A DNA stretch of 6,025 nucleotides from Hyphomicrobiales bacterium (GTDB lineage: Bacteria > Pseudomonadota > Alphaproteobacteria > Rhizobiales > Beijerinckiaceae). Below are positions 4,239 through 6,025 of the stretch, piece by piece. The translations under genes and the position numbers were made by a program. Location: contig JANYDZ010000255.1 in assembly GCA_025363375.1 (NCBI GenBank), positions 1 through 6,025 on the forward strand, given 5' to 3'. The notes below the pieces were generated by a model. The model did not search any database, was not told the origin of the DNA, and saw nothing but the letters and a program-made list of their open reading frames with translations. How positions within the stretch are numbered: position 1 is the first letter of the stretch; each line of letters opens with the position of its first letter.

Positions 4239-6025
4239 ATGAACCGCGCGCGGCATTCCGCAATGTGTTTATTCGCGGCCTTGACGGCGTCCGTCGCCTC
4301 GCCGTCGATGGTCTCCGCGCAGCAGCCGGCCGCCGATTCCATCACGGGCGTTGTGAGCGGACCGGGCGGACCCGAGGCGGGCGTCTGGGTGATCGCCGAA
4401 ACCAACGATTTGCAAACGCGCTATATCAAGTCCGTCGTCACCGATGACCAGGGGCGCTACTCGCTGCCGGAACTGCCTCGCGCCAACTACAAGGTTTGGG
4501 TGCGCGGCTACGGTCTCGTCGACTCGCCCAAGAGCGACGCGGCGCCGGGCAAGGCTCTCGATCTGACGGCTGTCGCGGCGCCGACGCCCGCCGCGGCCGC
4601 CGAATATTATCCCGCGCAATATTGGTGGTCGATGATGAAAGTGCCGGATGCGAAGGAGTTTCCCGGCACGGGTCCGCAAGGCAACGGCATTCCCTTGGCG
4701 ATGCGCACGCAAAGCCATTGGCTGACGTCGATGAAAACGCTTGGCTGCAATTCATGTCATCAACTCGGCAACAAGGCGACGCGCACATTTCAGCCGGCGC
4801 TCGGCGCATTCAAGAATTCCTACGACGCGTGGGAGCACCGCATGCAGGTCGGCCCCGCCGCCGAAGTGATGGTGCGCACCATCGCCGAGTTCGACGCGAA
4901 GCGGCAATTGACGAACATGGCCGATTGGACCGACCGCGTGGCCGCCGGCGAATTGCCGTTTGCGAAACCCTCGCGGCCCAAAGGCGTCGAGCGCAACATC
5001 GTCGTCACGATCTGGGATTGGGCCGAGCCGAAGAACTACATCCACGACGAGGTCGCGACCGACAAGCGCAACCCCACCGTCAACGCGTGGGGGCCGCTCT
5101 ACGGCGCGCCGGAGGATTCGACGGACTTCAATCCCGTTCTCGATCCGAAGAACCACACGAAGGGCGCCGTCAAAATTTCGCCGCGCGACGCCGACACCCC
5201 GAAGGGCGTCTTTATCGCCACGGGGACTTTCACGCCGGCGCCTTCGCCCTATTGGGGCGACGAGCCCTATTGGTCGAGCCAGTCGAGCGTGCACAACCAG
5301 ACCTTCGATCAGGACGGACGTCTGTGGATGACCGCGCGCATCCGCAAGCCGGAAACGCCGGCTTTCTGCCGCGAGGGCTCCGATCATCCCTCGGCCAGAC
5401 TCGCCCCGCAGACGCGCGCGCCGCGCGGCGCCGCGATGTATGACCCCAGGACCAAAGAGATCAAGCTGATCGATCTTTGTTTCACGACGCATCATTTGAT
5501 TTTCGCCGAAGACAAGGACAACACGCTCTGGTTCTCCGGCGGCGGACGCAACGCCGGCGCGGTCGGCTGGCTCAACACGCGAAAATTTCTTGAAACAGGC
5601 GACGCGGCCGCCTCGCAGGGCTGGACGGAAATTGTTCTCGACACCAACGGCAACGGCAGGCGCGACGACTCGACTGCGCCTGGCGCGCCGACCGATCCGG
5701 CAAAAGACCGCCGTATTCTGGCGGGCCTCTATGGCATCGGCTACAATCCGCAGGACGGTTCGATCTGGGGTTCGGTGATGTCCTTCCCCGGCGGGGTCGT
5801 GCGCATCAATCCCGGCGACAATCCGCCGATGACGACCTTGTCGGAATATTTCGAAGTGCCGTTCAACGACCCGCGCGCGAAATTCAGCGGCTATGGCCCG
5901 CGCGGCTCGGACATTGACCGCAACGGAGTCGTGTGGATTCCGTTGGCGAGCGGGCATCTGGCCAGTTTCGATCGCCGCAAATGCAAAGGGCCTTTGAACG
6001 GGCCGAACGCGACCGGGCGCCATTG
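4239..6025 (+). CDS. Exported carboxypeptidase-regulatory-like / c-type haem / beta-propeller protein (3' end outside window)
   Basis: The frame is open for 595 codons and runs off the right edge. Residues 1-27 are a Sec signal peptide (MNRAR, hydrophobic core, SMVSA|QQ), so the protein acts in the periplasm or outside the cell. Residues ~33-97 (ITGVVSGPGGPEAGVWVIAE, then VTDDQGRYSLPELP and YKVWVRGYG) are a carboxypeptidase-regulatory-like beta-sandwich. A Tyr/Trp-rich YYPAQYWWSMMKVP follows, then CNSCH at 170-174, a canonical CXXCH covalent haem c site in a short cytochrome-like segment. From about residue 240 four blade-like repeats of the D-x-[DN]-G-x-[LVI]-W type are visible (FDQDGRLW 356, EDKDNTLW 424, NPQDGSIW 503, IDRNGVVW 559), as in NHL/SGL/Vgb propellers. 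DTNGNGRRDD (468-477) is an EF-hand-like calcium loop. Further Cys are present outside the haem motif. The architecture suggests a periplasmic redox or ligand-binding protein; its reaction is unknown. It is divergent from the MBL-fold operon. Confidence 0.9.
   Translation, partial: MNRARHSAMCLFAALTASVASPSMVSAQQPAADSITGVVSGPGGPEAGVWVIAETNDLQTRYIKSVVTDDQGRYSLPELPRANYKVWVRGYGLVDSPKSDAAPGKALDLTAVAAPTPAAAAEYYPAQYWWSMMKVPDAKEFPGTGPQGNGIPLAMRTQSHWLTSMKTLGCNSCHQLGNKATRTFQPALGAFKNSYDAWEHRMQVGPAAEVMVRTIAEFDAKRQLTNMADWTDRVAAGELPFAKPSRPKGVERNIVVTIWDWAEPKNYIHDEVATDKRNPTVNAWGPLYGAPEDSTDFNPVLDPKNHTKGAVKISPRDADTPKGVFIATGTFTPAPSPYWGDEPYWSSQSSVHNQTFDQDGRLWMTARIRKPETPAFCREGSDHPSARLAPQTRAPRGAAMYDPRTKEIKLIDLCFTTHHLIFAEDKDNTLWFSGGGRNAGAVGWLNTRKFLETGDAAASQGWTEIVLDTNGNGRRDDSTAPGAPTDPAKDRRILAGLYGIGYNPQDGSIWGSVMSFPGGVVRINPGDNPPMTTLSEYFEVPFNDPRAKFSGYGPRGSDIDRNGVVWIPLASGHLASFDRRKCKGPLNGPNATGRH

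Noticed and set aside
4089..4256. N-terminal extension of the MBL-fold gene back to an ATG at 4256 (or 4187).
   Set aside because: The extra 56 residues are Arg/Pro-rich and unconserved-looking, overlap the divergent gene's start, and the GGAGG site selects 4088.
4752..6023. A 423-codon reverse open frame opposite the large exported-protein gene.
   Set aside because: The forward frame has a signal peptide, haem motif, repeated blade motifs and a strong ribosome site, while the reverse frame is Arg/Ala/Gly-rich and shows none of these.

Overview
The window is GC-rich and densely coding. Gene starts mostly carry GGAGG-type ribosome binding sites. Codon usage and protein families suggest a proteobacterium, most likely an alphaproteobacterium of the Bradyrhizobium/Rhodopseudomonas/methylotroph kind. 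That placement is inferred from style and content, not from a marker gene.

Layout from left to right: (1) a short forward reading frame ending at 250. Its last ~45 residues resemble the C-terminus of a TctC/Bug-type periplasmic solute-binding protein, probably a remnant. (2) On the minus strand, 247-1659, a full-length MmgE/PrpD-family dehydratase/decarboxylase-like enzyme. (3) A 68-base divergent gap with a short TTGT-C-ACAA palindrome. (4) On the plus strand, 1728-2465, an Asp/Glu/hydantoin racemase-superfamily protein. (5) On the minus strand, 2462-3232, a second, paralogous member of that superfamily, meeting the first tail to tail with both stops inside one CTAG. (6) On the minus strand, 3258-4088, a metallo-beta-lactamase-fold protein with an N-terminal four-cysteine zinc-ribbon or rubredoxin-like knuckle, in an apparent operon with the second racemase homologue. 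(7) A 150-base divergent promoter region. (8) On the plus strand, 4239 to beyond the right edge, a large exported protein. It combines a signal peptide, a carboxypeptidase-regulatory-like beta domain, a CXXCH c-type haem site and a beta-propeller-like region with a Ca-binding-type loop.

The set looks like an accessory catabolic locus for an organic acid or cyclic amide-type compound: possible uptake protein remnant, PrpD-type lyase, two racemase/isomerase/decarboxylase-fold proteins, an MBL-fold protein and a periplasmic cytochrome-like protein. No substrate can be read from the sequence. The most notable features are that both racemase homologues lack the catalytic cysteine pair, that the MBL protein has only half of the HxHxDH metal motif, and that the exported protein has an unusual multi-domain architecture. 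No RNA genes, insertion sequences, CRISPR arrays or clear terminators were seen.
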